Source: Pagrus major (taxonomy: Eukaryota > Chordata > Actinopteri > Spariformes > Sparidae). Taken from it: a DNA stretch of 64,000 nt. Of this stretch, positions 1-10,801 are shown one piece after another (the stretch's first letter is position 1; each line of letters begins with the position of its first letter). The DNA lies in assembly GCF_040436345.1 (NCBI RefSeq), contig NC_133220.1, positions 1,881,056-1,945,055 of the forward strand, given 5' to 3'. A model generated the notes under the pieces. The model did no database searches. It was not told the DNA's origin and saw nothing but the letters and a program-made list of their open reading frames with translations. Both the position numbers and the translations under genes were made by a program.

Positions 1-851
1 TGAAGTCATTTTGAACCACAAGAAGTTTCCCAGACGTCTGTGACTGTGAGGTCGTCGCTACTGAACGTTGAAAAGACGTCTGTAAAACATCTTTTCGACG
101 TCGGCAGAGACACTGAAAAGACTTCTTTTGACCATACGTGACCGTACTGTAGCTCCTGTTAGCCTGATAGCTCAGTTAGCCATGCAGCTAGCGGGACAAC
201 CAAAGGGAGTGTTGGTGATATCACTGCTATAGCAAAGGAGCTTTGGATGCTGGGAGAAAGATGTTTTCAGGCCTGAGGCTAGCTGGCTAACATGCTAACT
301 TCATTTTTCATCAACACAAAACACGGACGTCTGTGACAAAACGTCAGAACTGTTATTTCTTCACGTTCTGTTGATGGTTTTAGATCATTTTTGAATGTTT
401 TGAACTGAAATTCTTACATATCGCACCTTTAAACTATTACAATATTAATGAGGTCATAATACAAACTCAGAAATATGTATTTTCTCCACAAGCTGCTTTC
501 AGAGGAAAATAAGGTCCCAGAACACTGTTTGAAGCTAGAAAGGTGGCAGGGTCCGCCACCTATAAACAAAGTAAAACAGTATAAATTGCCTTGTTTTTTA
601 GGGTCAGGTTGTTTATTCAGTCATGAAGACAAAGAGAGTTTGATTATTTAGTTTGATTTCAGCCAATGAGGATCTTTCTCTGCTCATTAACATTTGTTCT
701 GTAAAGCTACGGACTGCTCCTTTACGTGTTGGAGCTAAAGGACGGAGGTTTGTTCCCACTAAGAGACTGAACGTCACATTTTCTTTATAATGAAACTGTG
801 TGGTGTGACACAGAGCCAGAGAGAGGAGCTCGTCACAGAGGCGCTGTTTAC
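1..851 (-). other. gdf5: gdf5 intron 1, 5' part
   Basis: Follows the donor at 851 on the minus strand. No TGF-beta exon is visible, so the intron continues past base 1. It holds a MITE copy (433-722) and otherwise anonymous sequence. An open reading frame does run through the donor to 613, but its residues no longer resemble any GDF propeptide. Confidence 0.75.
433..722 (-). repeat. TTAA-family MITE copy in gdf5 intron (diverged)
   Basis: Reverse-oriented, longer relative of the 225-bp MITE found upstream of the TRIM genes. Shared landmarks are the core 'ggtggcagggtccgccac', 'aaggtcccagaacactg' and the end 'ggactgctccttta'. Its left end is unclear. Confidence 0.7.
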
Positions 852-1680
852 CTTGTCCTTTATCCACGAAGCTGGTGATGGTGTTGGCCAGACCCGCCTC
901 ATGCAGCGCGCTGCTGTTCAGGTCCCCGGAGGACAGAGACCAGTACAGAGACAACATGTAGTCGTGCGGAGTAACCAGCGGCTGTTTGTGGTCGCTCACT
1001 TTCGGGCTCTTGCTGCTGGCTCCCCGCTGCGCACCGGTGGCTCTTTGCGGAGACGCGGTGCGCACTGGAGCGGCTGCACCCGCTCTAGAAGCAGCTTTCC
1101 CGGAGTGTTTCCCCGGCAAGCCTCCCCTCCCACCTCCAACAGCCGCAGTCCCGACGCCTCTCCCCGCTGCATGTGCGCTTAAAGCGGCAGGAGCGTGCGC
1201 TTTCCCGTCCCCGCCGGGCAGCCAGGAGCGCACAGCCTCTTTGCGCCCCGAACTGACCGCTCTGTCCCGGTGCTGCTGCTGCAGCTGTGCGCGGTTCACC
1301 GGCACGGCTCCCGTGCGCGGTGCCGTGGATGAGGACGCAGATGTGAGTTTACTTTTAATAACAGTCGTCTCGCCTTTGATTAGCGGAGGTCCTGCGCGGA
1401 TCCGCGTAATCCTCGCCGGACTCCCCGGTGACGGTTTCCACGTCCCGGGAGCGGTCACCGCCTGTCTGCCCGCGGCTGGTGCGGACCCACCGTTTCCTCC
1501 GCCGGTCCGCCGGTGGACTTGCTCTCCCTCCCCGCCGCCTGCCGCGCGCTCTGCTGCCTCTCCAAGCCGCTGATGGTGGTGCTCGGTCGGTCTGGTCCGG
1601 CTGAGTGAGCCGAGGACGGGATCCAGGTAAATGAGAGTCCAGCAGCTGAGCAGAAGAGAAAGACGCTTCACAACTTTCAT
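852..1680 (-). CDS. gdf5: gdf5 coding exon 1 (growth/differentiation factor 5, propeptide part)
   Basis: Secreted BMP/GDF ligand precursor; GDF5 patterns joints and cartilage. The exon opens with ATG at 1680 (minus strand) and a signal peptide of about 24 residues ([20 protein letters not shown]...), then a long basic, Gly/Ala/Ser-rich low-complexity propeptide segment. It ends with the conserved family block around residues 237-276, including [25 protein letters not shown] and VDKGQ, which match GDF5 better than GDF6 or GDF7. After DKGQ the reading runs into a splice donor (minus strand AAG|GTAAAC, intron starts at 851), so the exon is 829 bp, 276 codons plus one base, as in the known two-exon GDF5 layout. 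The mature cystine-knot domain lies in exon 2, outside the window. Family assignment is from recalled GDF5 sequence; orthology would need synteny and exon 2. Confidence 0.87.
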
Positions 1681-1922
1681 CCTAAAGCCCTTGTGCCTTC
1701 TGCCAGGCCGTCATCGTAATAAAGCGCAGTGTGTTCAGAGTTAATTGAGCTGTTGGGTTGAGAGGAGAAGACAGAACCGTCCTGTTCGCTCCGAGTCTCT
1801 CATCCTCTGAGCTGCCTCTGCGCTCCGCCGGAGGTGAGGAGAAGAAAAAGCGGCTCTCCGGTCTGGAGCAGGCTGTGGACACACGCAGGGCTGTGGGAGC
1901 AGAGATGTGGACTGTAGCTGAG

Positions 1923-1929
1923 TTTTATA
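1923..1929 (-). promoter_or_regulatory. gdf5: candidate TATA box of gdf5
   Basis: Minus strand reads cTATAAAA about 245 bases upstream of the gdf5 ATG. This would give a 5' UTR of roughly 210 bases if used. Position and sequence only; no expression evidence. Confidence 0.35.
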
Positions 1930-2447
1930 AGATGAAGAAACAAACCCTGCAAACCCTTATCCTCCCATCCGTCCTGTGTCAGAACCATAGTGCTGCAGAG
2001 ATCCTGTCCGGAGCAGAAATCCAGGAGAAGGGCTGAGACTCGCAGTAAACGCTCCGCGGCACGGTTCTGCTGGATATCTCGTAAGAAACTTCTTTAAATC
2101 CCACTTTTTTTTCCAAGAGAGGCAAGAATGGCGTAATGCCGCTGCCTCCGTTTTTTTCTCTCTCTCTTTTTTTTTTTTTCCTCTCTTTCCCTTCAAAGTT
2201 TGAACTCGGTCCAGTGAAAATATTTCGCTCACACACCAACCTGCAGGTGCTCCAAGAAATCCTCCAACAAACCTGAGCGCAGGAATTGGAAACGGAATTC
2301 CAGCGAGCTGTTTTAATTACCCCGTGATGTCATGCTGTCCAAACTCATTTAACAGCAATATTTCTTGTCAAATCTTCCTCCCCTCTTTCCACCAGTGACT
2401 CACTCAGTCGAGCTGTAACACAATGTGGCACAAAGCAACCCCCCCCC

Positions 2448-2450
<3 letters not shown>

Positions 2451-2490
<40 letters not shown>

Positions 2491-2506
2491 ACACACACAC
2501 ACACAC
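2451..2506. repeat. (CA)n microsatellite
   Basis: Near-perfect CA run interrupted once by 'ctca', preceded by a C run. Confidence 0.95.
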
Positions 2507-2621
2507 TCCACCACAAAGAAAAAAAGAAAAACTTTGCATTATGTCATTTAAAGTTTTAAAGTGAGCAGGTTTTTTTTCTACACTTCTACTTTTCTACAAA
2601 CAAAAAGGATGAGAGGGGTGT

Positions 2622-2656
<35 letters not shown>

Positions 2657-2669
2657 ACACACACACACA
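2622..2669. repeat. (CA)n microsatellite
   Basis: CA run with one 'ctca' interruption. Confidence 0.95.
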
Positions 2670-4677
2670 GGTTTCCTGACTGTCTGGACTTCAGCCTCCT
2701 CTGGTTGTCACAGAGCCGGTCCCAAGGCTGAATGGGGCCCAAAGCAGAATCTGATTTGGGGGCCTCCAGTTACACACAGCACCAGTATTTCCTACATATT
2801 GTCAGCGCTCCATCGTTTGTCCGTTGTACGTCCAACACAGCCATCATCACTGGAACGTGACTAAACAAACCAGCCGACGAAGCTTTTTACTTACTTTCAC
2901 TGTTTTAATATGAAATGTGCTAAAAGTGCAGAACAGTCAACTACAAATTAATAGTTTCTGACACAAAAATAATAAATGTTAAAAAAAACAATACAACAAT
3001 ATGAAATAAATTAAATAAAAACCTTAAATAATGACATAAAATGAACTGGGTGAACTGGGACTTGTGTGGAAATGATTAAACAGCAGTATGGACACATCAG
3101 CACATCTGTCCCTGCCGTGTCTCTGTTGCTATAGCAACACCGTGGAGGGAAACCAGTAGAGACGAAGTGCCTCACATGTTACCTGAGACAATACTCTGTA
3201 ATCCATTACAAGTTAAATCATTCAAACATTATCAGTATCCGTTCTTATCTAAAAATTGCATGTTTGTCCAAAAAATCACTTTCTTTCTTTTTTTCTTTGA
3301 AATCTTTCCACCAAACATTTTGTGCATTAACTATAAAAACCACCTCAAGCGAGCGTATAAAACCATTTTTTGTGAATTAGAGGACGTTTTTTTTCGAATT
3401 TTGCCGTTTCCATAAAATTTCTAATGCGATATTCTTCAAAATACTTTATGGAAACACGGTTACTGTGTCAGTAATTTAAATATAATAACACTGACACTGG
3501 ATCGTAACGACCCAGTGGTACCAGGTAACTGTTAATGGACAAAATCCCCCAAAATCCAAACAATAAACACATTTATAAATTATGCTGAGTGTTGTGATGA
3601 AGGCCAATATTTCCTCGTAGAAGAAAAAAGTACACTGCCTCAAAGTAAGTTCAGTACATTTACTTAAATATTCAGAACGACCGCGTTGTTGAGGAGGCTG
3701 TTGTCGTCATGGTTACCTCGTCTCCCTGTGGACCACATGACGTCCTCCTTCGCTCCTGATGGACGCCAGGCAGGATTCCTACAGCCACTAGAGGGCGCTG
3801 TCACTTCAATGTGAACAGGTGTTTGGGGGATTTTTGCTGAAACAGCTGATGCTTTTTGTTTCTTGTGACCTCCAGGTTTCATCTGTTTGGTCTCAACACA
3901 TAAATAACACAGAATTTATTTTTATTTTTAAAGACATAAATTAGAAATGTTACGACGCGTCACAGTCGAGTCTGTGAACATCCACGTTTCTCCACTTTTA
4001 AATTTTCCTTCCTTCGCTGGAGGACGGGGGACTTGGTTTTGATTCTAAATCTCTTTGCCAGTTTAATTTATGATGCCACGCGGAGCGCCAGCTTAGTGTC
4101 ATAAATTTAGACTATAAGCTCGAGGAATAATTAGCAGCCAGAAAAGCCTGGGTTCAGATCTGGAGATGTTGGCAGTCGATGAGGGTCTCTGGTGGTTTGT
4201 AACAAGAGCTGGTGTTCTGGTACAGCGTTTCTCTTTATAACTCTCTCAACTTTCCTCTTTCTCTCTCGTCCACTGTGCAGCTCAGTATGAAGACACGACC
4301 GCTGAACGGGAGCGACCGGACAATACGAGGCTGTCGGATCAAACATTAACCCGACCTGATAAACAGCGGAAGGATGTGAGGAACAGTGACTGGCCACAGA
4401 CGAGGCTCAGTGTGATACCTGCTGTTTAATTTAGTCTTTCTCTCTAGTTTCAGCCCCAGACTGATTTTATATCCAGATCACTGTTGCATCTGTGTGACTT
4501 TGAATGGAGTTCAAAGTGTAGCTACACAGAAGTCACGTGAAAGTGGAAGCTGGAGAGACGACTTCTTGTGCTTTAATGAGGAAAAACAAAAGGCCACAAT
4601 GGTTCAGATCCTCCGGTGTGGCGCTGCAGATGGGAGAACTCGGGCCTGTTCGCTCTGCACACCCATGACTGCATCAG

Positions 4678-4800
4678 CATGCTAACATGCTCACAGTGAC
4701 GAAGCTAACATGCTCACAATGAGGAAGCTAACATGCTTGTGTTGAGCAGGTATAATGTTTGCCATCTGAGATTAGCGTGTTAGCATGCTAACATTTGCCA
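4678..4800. repeat. teleost 'gctaacatgct' interspersed repeat
   Basis: Direct and inverted reiterations of 'gctaacatgct' and 'ttagcatgctaacattt'. This motif recurs in many fish genomes in dispersed repeats of uncertain class. Confidence 0.6.
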
Positions 4801-5160
4801 CTAAGTGATTACTAAACTTCCTGAGCGTCACAAGTAAACTAAAATATAACAAATAGCCAATTTGAATCCATTGTGCCACTAAAGCTTCCTACAGTGTTAC
4901 ATGTTACCCCTCACTGACAACAACACATCCTGGTTTGCTGATGAATTCCCCCCTACACACATTATTTCACGCAGCCCATTCAGGGGCAGCACTTGTGTTG
5001 CATACTGCCTCCCTCCAACAATAATCCATGTGACTATATTATATAACTCCTTCACCATATTCAAAGTACTTTGGAACATTTTTATTGTACACGTCCAGAA
5101 ATAAATCTGTACTTTGGACTAAAACACACCTGTGTCACCTGTAAATCAACAATATTTAAC

Positions 5161-5510
5161 AGAAGCCGTCTGACAGAGCTCCACCCCTCAACACACTCAC
5201 CTGTGACAGACCTGGACACAGTTTGTTCTTCTTCCTCATTGAAGAGAGACACACGGACAGAGACGATCAAATTGTCCCTCAGACCAAAGTCAAACAGAAA
5301 CAGCGTCTTCTGAGTGAGTTCAGCTACAAGAGAGAGAAACTACACTCAACAGCACTGCTTCAACCTGCAGACTCACACACTGAAGGTGAGTTTGACTGAA
5401 ACACGACTCAAAGTGAAAGTAAATGTCAGTGCTGTTAGTGGAGGAGTGAGCAGAGCCGTGACTGACTGTACTTTCTGTCTGCTGCGGTTTCAGCTTCACT
5501 CACAGACAAA
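5161..5510 (+). other. TRIM gene 1 noncoding exon 1 and 5' UTR intron
   Basis: Exon 1 ends at 5385 (GAAG|GTGAGT), the intron is 5386-5493 (108 bp, acceptor GGTTTCAG) and exon 2 starts 17 bases before the ATG. The true start of exon 1 is unknown; 5161 is where shared sequence resumes after the MITE site. No ATG occurs in the visible leader from about 5225. This copy has the empty MITE site: 'aatatTTAAcagaagcc' at 5151-5167. Confidence 0.7.
5410..5423 (+). promoter_or_regulatory. IRF/ISRE-like motif in 5' UTR intron, gene 1
   Basis: AAAGTGAAAGTAAA lies 24 bases into the intron. It contains the interferon-regulatory-factor core AANNGAAA. The same motif is found at the same offset in every type a gene. 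Confidence 0.45.
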
Positions 5511-6890
5511 ATGGCTTCCAGGTCAGAGGAGGATCTCTGCTGTCCGGTCTGTCACGACGTCTTCAGAGATCCTGTTGTTCTGTCCTGTAGCCACAGCTTC
5601 TGTAAAGACTGTCTGCAGAGCTGGTGGAGAGAGAAACAAGCACAGGAGTGTCCAGTTTGTAAGAGAAGATCTTCAATGGATCACCCACCTGTTAGTCTGG
5701 TGTTAAAGAACCTGTGTGAGGCCTTCAGAGACCAGAGAGCTTCAGAGGATCTCTGCAGTCTGCACTCTGAGAAACTCAAGCTCTTCTGTCTGGACCATCA
5801 GCAGCCGGTGTGTCTCGTCTGCAGAGACTCAGAAAAACACACAAACCACAGATTCAGACCCATCGATGAAGCTGCAGGACAACACAAGAAGAAACTTCAG
5901 GAAACTCTGGAGCCTTTAAGGAAGAAGTTAAAGGTTTTTGAACAAGTTAAAGTGAAGTTTGATCAGACAGCAGAACACATGAAGGTCCAGGCCCGACACA
6001 CAGAGAGGCAGATTAAGCAGCAGTTTAAGAAGCTGCACCAGTTTCTAGAAGAGGAAGAGGAGGCCAGGATGGCTGCACTGAGGGAGGAAGAGGAGCAGAA
6101 GAGTCAGATGATGGAGGAGAAGATGGAGGCTCTGAGCAGAGAGATAGCAGCTCTTTCACACACAGTCAGAGCCACAGAGGAGGAGCTGAGAGCTGAAGAC
6201 GTCTCATTCCTGCACAACTACAAGGCTGCAGTGGAAAGAGTCCAGCAGCGCCCCCTGCTGGAGGATCCACAGCTGCCCTCAGGAGCTCTGATAGACCAGG
6301 CCAAACACCTGGGCAACCTGAGCTTCAACATCTGGAACAAGATGAAGGACATGGTCTCCTACACTCCTGTGGTTCTGGACCCAAACACTGCTCATCCAGA
6401 ACTCATCCTGTCTGAAGATCTGAGCAGTGTGAGACGAGGAGGTAAACAGCAGCTTCCTGATAATCCAGAGAGGTTTGATGACCTCTGGTCTGTCCTGGGC
6501 TCTGAGGGCTTTAACTCAGGGACTCACAGCTGGGATGTCGAGGTTGGAGACAGTACATACTGGAGACTGGGTGTGTTAGCAGAGTCTGTCCAGAGGAAGG
6601 GTTACATGTTGTCTAGATTCTGGTATATTCAGTTATACAACAGTAAATACTCAGCACACTCACCATCAACTCCAGACACTGGTCTCGTAGTGCAGAAGAA
6701 GCTCCAGAGGATCAGAGTGAATCTGGACTGGAACAGAGGAAAGCTGTCGTTCTCTGATCCTGATACTAACACACACCTACACACCTTCACACACACTTTC
6801 ACTGAGAGGTTGTTTCCACACATTTACAGTTGGTATAACCTGAAGATATCACCACTGAAGGTGTGTGTGACAGTGGAACAGAGCAGGTAG
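5511..6890 (+). CDS. TRIM gene 1: TRIM35-like (A33-like) E3 ubiquitin ligase
   Basis: Predicted 459-aa cytosolic RING E3 ligase that would transfer ubiquitin to a target bound by its C-terminal domain. RING C3HC4: C11, C14, C26, H28, C31, C34, C47, C50. B-box 2: C82, H85, C93, H96, C101, C104, H110, H113. A charged coiled coil spans about 118-265 (for example [17 protein letters not shown]); PRY begins near 284 ([10 protein letters not shown]) and SPRY runs to 459 ([15 protein letters not shown]). The whole protein is in one exon, unlike most TRIMs. The start has a strong context (aaaATGg). It is the first gene of the array, has a type A 3' UTR, and its 5' region lacks the MITE present in the other type a genes. 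SPRY variable parts: DDLWSV, then the region 346-392, then [10 protein letters not shown]. The exact vertebrate orthologue is uncertain. Confidence 0.92.
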   Translation: MASRSEEDLCCPVCHDVFRDPVVLSCSHSFCKDCLQSWWREKQAQECPVCKRRSSMDHPPVSLVLKNLCEAFRDQRASEDLCSLHSEKLKLFCLDHQQPVCLVCRDSEKHTNHRFRPIDEAAGQHKKKLQETLEPLRKKLKVFEQVKVKFDQTAEHMKVQARHTERQIKQQFKKLHQFLEEEEEARMAALREEEEQKSQMMEEKMEALSREIAALSHTVRATEEELRAEDVSFLHNYKAAVERVQQRPLLEDPQLPSGALIDQAKHLGNLSFNIWNKMKDMVSYTPVVLDPNTAHPELILSEDLSSVRRGGKQQLPDNPERFDDLWSVLGSEGFNSGTHSWDVEVGDSTYWRLGVLAESVQRKGYMLSRFWYIQLYNSKYSAHSPSTPDTGLVVQKKLQRIRVNLDWNRGKLSFSDPDTNTHLHTFTHTFTERLFPHIYSWYNLKISPLKVCVTVEQSR

Positions 6891-7227
6891 AGATAAAGAT
6901 GATGGTTATATTCATGCTGATCTCTTAAAGTGAAGTCACTGAATCGGACCTGTTCAGCTTCACCTGCTCCTCCTGCTGCTTCATCGCTCCAAACATCTGT
7001 TCCTGTTGTTTCTTTGCTTCTCATTTAGCTCCACACACAGTTTTCTGTTTGCATTGTCGACCTTTTTAGACGTTGAGTTATTTCACCTGTTATTTCATTT
7101 TTCAATATATCAGTTTAATCAGTTTATCTCATCAGTAATGTGTCATTTAAACAGTGTTTGTATTGTTTGACTCATGTGAGCGTTGCCATGATTGCAGACA
7201 ATCACTTTGTGGAAGCTGATGGATCCA

Positions 7228-7233
7228 AATAAA
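7228..7233 (+). terminator. poly(A) signal of TRIM gene 1
   Basis: AATAAA in 'ggatccaaataaagaaaaaa', about 340 bases after the stop codon; the same hexamer and context follow all type A genes. Confidence 0.75.
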
Positions 7234-7487
7234 GAAAAAAGAATCACTTGATGAAAAGTTTCATATTTTTTGAGTTTCCCTCAAAACGTTTGACATCTCA
7301 AACACGATTTAAACATCAAATCATGAACAGATTCTTATTATCAAACAGGAACCTTTTTATAAAATACTGAGAAGAGCTTTGACAATATTACAGATTAGCT
7401 TCCTTAGATAATGCAGTTCTGCTTTTTATTTTTATTTTGCTTTACAACTTTAATCTGTTTAGACAAATGCCTTTTCTGTGAGTCCAG
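7234..7487. other. short spacer after gene 1
   Basis: AT-rich spacer, also found after genes 4 (22281-22535) and 5 (29511-29764). It replaces the long CA-containing spacer seen after genes 3, 7, 8 and the second stub. No gene seen. Confidence 0.7.
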
Positions 7488-7540
7488 ACCTGAAGATATC
7501 ACCACTGAAGGTGTGTGTGACAGTGGAACAGAGCAGGTAG
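7488..7540 (+). pseudogene. SPRY-tail fragment 1
   Basis: 53 bases encoding the last 16 residues of the TRIM protein ([16 protein letters not shown]) and the stop, joined on the left to 'tgagtccag'. It is followed by the type B 3' flank seen after genes 2 and 6. It is the remains of a type b gene lost in an early exchange. Confidence 0.9.
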
Positions 7541-7868
7541 ATAAAGATGACTTTTGTGTTCACTGATTTAGGTTGCACATGCTCCTCTTGCTGTCATTTT
7601 TCTAAAACTATCTTTATTTTAGTTTCAGCTTTTATTTCATTACATGGTTTGATTTTATATTTTGTTTCTTCATTTCATCGTGTCATTCTTCATAATTTAC
7701 AGTGTGATTCTTTGTACTGGCAACGCACCAGAAGAGAATGGACAGACACACAGGCTGACATGTAGGACATTTAATCAAGACCTGATGTTTGGAAAAAGAT
7801 GTTACAATCTGCAAACATTATTATTATTATCATTATTATTATTTTATCATGTATTTGGAGGAGGAGGA
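7541..7868. other. type B 3' flank and ATT-rich spacer
   Basis: Starts like the 3' flank of genes 2 and 6, then runs into a block beginning 'tcatcgtgtcattcttcat' that is repeated near 10988, 22725 and 29953, ending in a short ATT run. No gene seen. Confidence 0.65.
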
Positions 7869-8368
7869 ACAGCACCAGACTCTGTAGCCAGTTTTCATAG
7901 TGTGTAATTTAAAAAAAAGACTTGTATAAGCTGACGTTGTGAAAGAAGCGGCTGTAACACAGTTGATATTTTTTCTGGAGCGTCACAACTTCAGACACAT
8001 GAGTTGTTTCTCTGTCATGTTTCAGCATCGTGCGGCCCATAGAGCATGCGCACTGGAGACTTCCGCCGACCGAGCGGGCTAACTTCCGGTTTAGCTCGTG
8101 GCTAACTAGAATGAAGATGACATCATTTAATCGTGCGGCTCTTCTGGACTTTCCAAATGTTTTTGGACCGAGTGGCTCAAACTCTGACAGTGAACCGAGT
8201 CTCTTCTCGGAGGTTGTGACGCTCAAAAACACGAATCCGCAGTTTTACAGCCGCTTCTTTCACAACGTCAGCTCACGGGAAGAGTCTTTTTTGGCCGCGG
8301 TGCATCACGGGACGGTGTAATTACACAGTGTGGCCACTATGAAAACTGGCTCCAGAGCCTGGCGCTGT
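7869..8368. mobile_element. fold-back TIR element, copy 1
   Basis: About 500-bp nonautonomous element. The ends are imperfect inverted repeats of about 34 bp with a perfect 17-bp core (agccagttttcatagtg / its complement). A second perfect 28-bp inverted pair lies inside at 7930-7957 and 8245-8272. No transposase is present; the superfamily is not recognised. The centre is GC-rich and includes an NRF1-like 'gcatgcgcac'. A 69-codon ATG frame (8111-8320) is open in all three array copies. Confidence 0.7.
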
Positions 8369-9979
8369 TGCTCAGAGCTTTGGGGGCGTGACGTCGCCTC
8401 GCTGCTTGTCCTCTGCAGGACGCCGTAGTTTAGAGGTGTTTCCGCGCTGGCCGCCATGTTGTTCAAACGTTCCGGCGCCCTGCAGAGTAAACAGCGTCAA
8501 CAGCGACCTGCTTCAAACATCAGCGCCGAAACCACATTCAGGTCATTTGTTCATCCTCTGTGTGCTTATTCTCACATCAGGCTACAGTCCGCCACGGCTT
8601 TAAACACGAAGTGCTTTTGTTCTTTGCTGTTGTTAAGAGTTGGTGATTGTGGCCTGAAGTGAATCTGTGTAAACAGGGACCCTGGTGAAGTTAGTTTAAT
8701 ATTTGACCTCCGTATCAAAGCCTCGATTCCTCCCAGGTTTAGGATTTGTCGGAGGGCTAATTTAGGAAGACGTTTCTGTTTTGATGAACTTAAAATCACC
8801 ACAGATTAGGATGCAGTTGAGAGGCAAAGACATGAATCACTGTACAATGCGCCTGCTTCTACCTGGTGAAGTGAGGGACCGTCGCACAAGTTTGTTTTTC
8901 AACTCTCCGTCCAAAGACAAACGCTCGAGACATTTCACCACTGTGAGCTTGTACAAAAATATATATTCATAGTTGATTTATTCAGTTTATTTCAGTGTTT
9001 GATTTCCCCAAAATAGCACAACACACATAACGCACTTTTACCCACAATGCCTTTCGGACGCAGGAGGAAGAAGAACGTAAAGACCAAATCACAAAGGAGA
9101 GCTGAAGCCACGCCCCTTCCGGTTTCCCCCATGGGACTTTATTTATTTAATAATTTATTGATCCTGTTTGAATCGTGTCATGAATCACACATATGATGTT
9201 CATCAATTTAAAAGATCATTTTCCAATTTAGTAAATTCTCATTTTCTCATCAAACCAATGAAATATCAGACTGAAAATACGTCATTATAAAGACGACACA
9301 GTCAACAGTGTCGTTAGTGACGTCGTCTCGTAGCCTAAACATTGTGGAGCTGCTCCTGTATATCAGCAGCTCACAGAACTGTCCTTTCACATAACTGCAG
9401 TTGTCAACATGAGCAGAGTTATTGTGTGTTTTAATGATATTTTGTTGTGCTGCAGAGACGCTCTGGCCTACAAAGTTTGTTCTCAGATGTAATAAAACGT
9501 GTTTGTTTGGCAGAGATCGGGAGAAATGCCACATCATCATGATTGTACTAGTTTTCCATTGACAGTGAAAATTGTGATGTAAAATATTCTTCATCCATAA
9601 TAATCATGAATTATAGCGCAATCACAACATCCATCAAAATAATTGCAATATCACCTTTTGACCATATTGTGCATTATGATATCAAAGTGTCTCTCGTGTG
9701 TCTTGTACATTGATGTATTGAAGGAAACGACTGCAAAAAAACAAGAAAAATCTAATTAAACTAACTTCATCCTGGTTAAATAGTGAAGGACGGAGCATTA
9801 GCTTTTCAATTTTATTTTATTTGACAGTTCTTTTCATTTAACTCGGCATTAATCTTTATTTTAATATTATATGTCTTGTTGTTAATGCTAGAAGTTTACT
9901 GTCCAATGTCCCACAAGGTGATGAAGCTGCAGCCACAAAGATGAGGACTGTCACTGTGAACCCATAAAGTGCAGCCGAG
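8369..9979. other. type b upstream block, copy 1
   Basis: No recognised protein. Contains a CpG-rich stretch (8380-8530) with a YY1-like 'gccgccatgttg' at 8450-8461, an ETS-like 'ccttccggttt' near 9116, and a piece of a common fish repeat ('gcaatcacaacatc...aataattgcaatatcac') near 9610-9680. The features are promoter-like but no transcript can be inferred. Confidence 0.5.
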
Positions 9980-10104
9980 GTCTCGATCCTGAACCCGGAG
10001 CCTGGTTCCTCCTTCTCTCCACACGACGCCCCACAGTCCAGGGAGGTGTAGAGACGTTACAGCAGGCGACGTTCGCTCAGAGGCAGCAGGTCACAGGACT
10101 CAAC
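9980..10104 (+). other. candidate noncoding exon 1 of type b gene, copy 1
   Basis: Ends in a strong donor, CTCAAC|GTAAGT. A pyrimidine-rich acceptor (ccag, 10784) precedes the shared 17-base leader 'cttcactcacagacaaa' and the ATG of the RING stub at 10802, giving an intron 10105-10784. The exon start is a guess. Confidence 0.45.
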
Positions 10105-10801
10105 GTAAGTAAACTTTTATTTATACAGCAGCTTTAAAAACAAAGTTACAAAGTGCTGCAGAGGATACAAATACAGAAAACAACATACGTATACAGCGAT
10201 ATACAGAAGAATATAAATTACAGCTTTGTTCAAGGAAAAGCAAGAAGACTGATGTGACCCGCCTGGAATGAAGTCATTTTTAGGGTAAAGACACTTTGGC
10301 CTTTGATGAATCAGATTCATCAGGTCACTGTGACCGTCAGTGGGCTCCAGTGTGTGAACATTTTGGTCGCACATGCACTGAAAAATCTGTCAAGTGAGAC
10401 TATAAATTCTCATTGGTCTCACCGGTGCGCCTGACATTTAGCAGGTCAGATTTAAAATAAAGGATCAAATATTGTTTAGCAGTCAAAAACACAAAGCAAG
10501 TCCACAAACACCTGCACAAGTACTACACATGTAGTCAGTATCCCAGTGAGACCAGGAACACTTCAGTCTGAACATCAAGTTTAAACCTTTTTTAATCAGT
10601 TCATGTTTTTATAACACTACAGTAAAAAACTACTGACTGTCAGTGAACATCAGACAACCAAATCATACTTTGGCACTTACCCCGTGTTTCTGTGGTGGTG
10701 ACAAAATGTATAAAAATTTAAGTAATGTGTCATTTTAACAATTCCCATAAATTACTTCCTGTTTGCTTTCTTTTTTTTTTCCAGCTTCACTCACAGACAA
10801 A

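Larger units (their letters stand above)
1930..5091. other. intergenic region between gdf5 and the TRIM array
   Basis: No convincing gene. Contains a poly-T/pyrimidine tract near 2150-2195, two CA microsatellites, AT-rich sequence near 2900-3480 with fragments that look like old DNA transposons, and the 'gctaacatgct' repeat near 4680. Cis-regulatory DNA of gdf5 may lie here but none can be recognised from sequence alone. Confidence 0.6.

Noticed and set aside
155-205. tRNA-like 'gatagctcagtt' suggesting a tRNA gene or SINE head
   Set aside because: No matching B box or cloverleaf follows; probably chance within the gdf5 intron.
613-851. Continuation of the gdf5 reading frame past DKGQ
   Set aside because: It crosses a good splice donor (AAG|GTAAAC) at the position of the known GDF5 intron, and the residues after it do not resemble any GDF propeptide.
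790-1573. Plus-strand frames of 130 and 195 codons opposite gdf5 exon 1
   Set aside because: Shadow frames caused by the GC-rich coding strand; low-complexity products with no recognisable domain.
3235-3470. AT-rich segment with 'tttccataaa' and 'tttatggaaac' suggesting a MITE
   Set aside because: The inverted pair is short and no clear ends or target duplication could be found by eye.
5314-5706. 130-codon frame overlapping the start of TRIM gene 1, repeated at every type a gene
   Set aside because: It begins at GTG and not ATG, runs through the spliced 5' UTR intron, and is open in all copies only because they are near identical.
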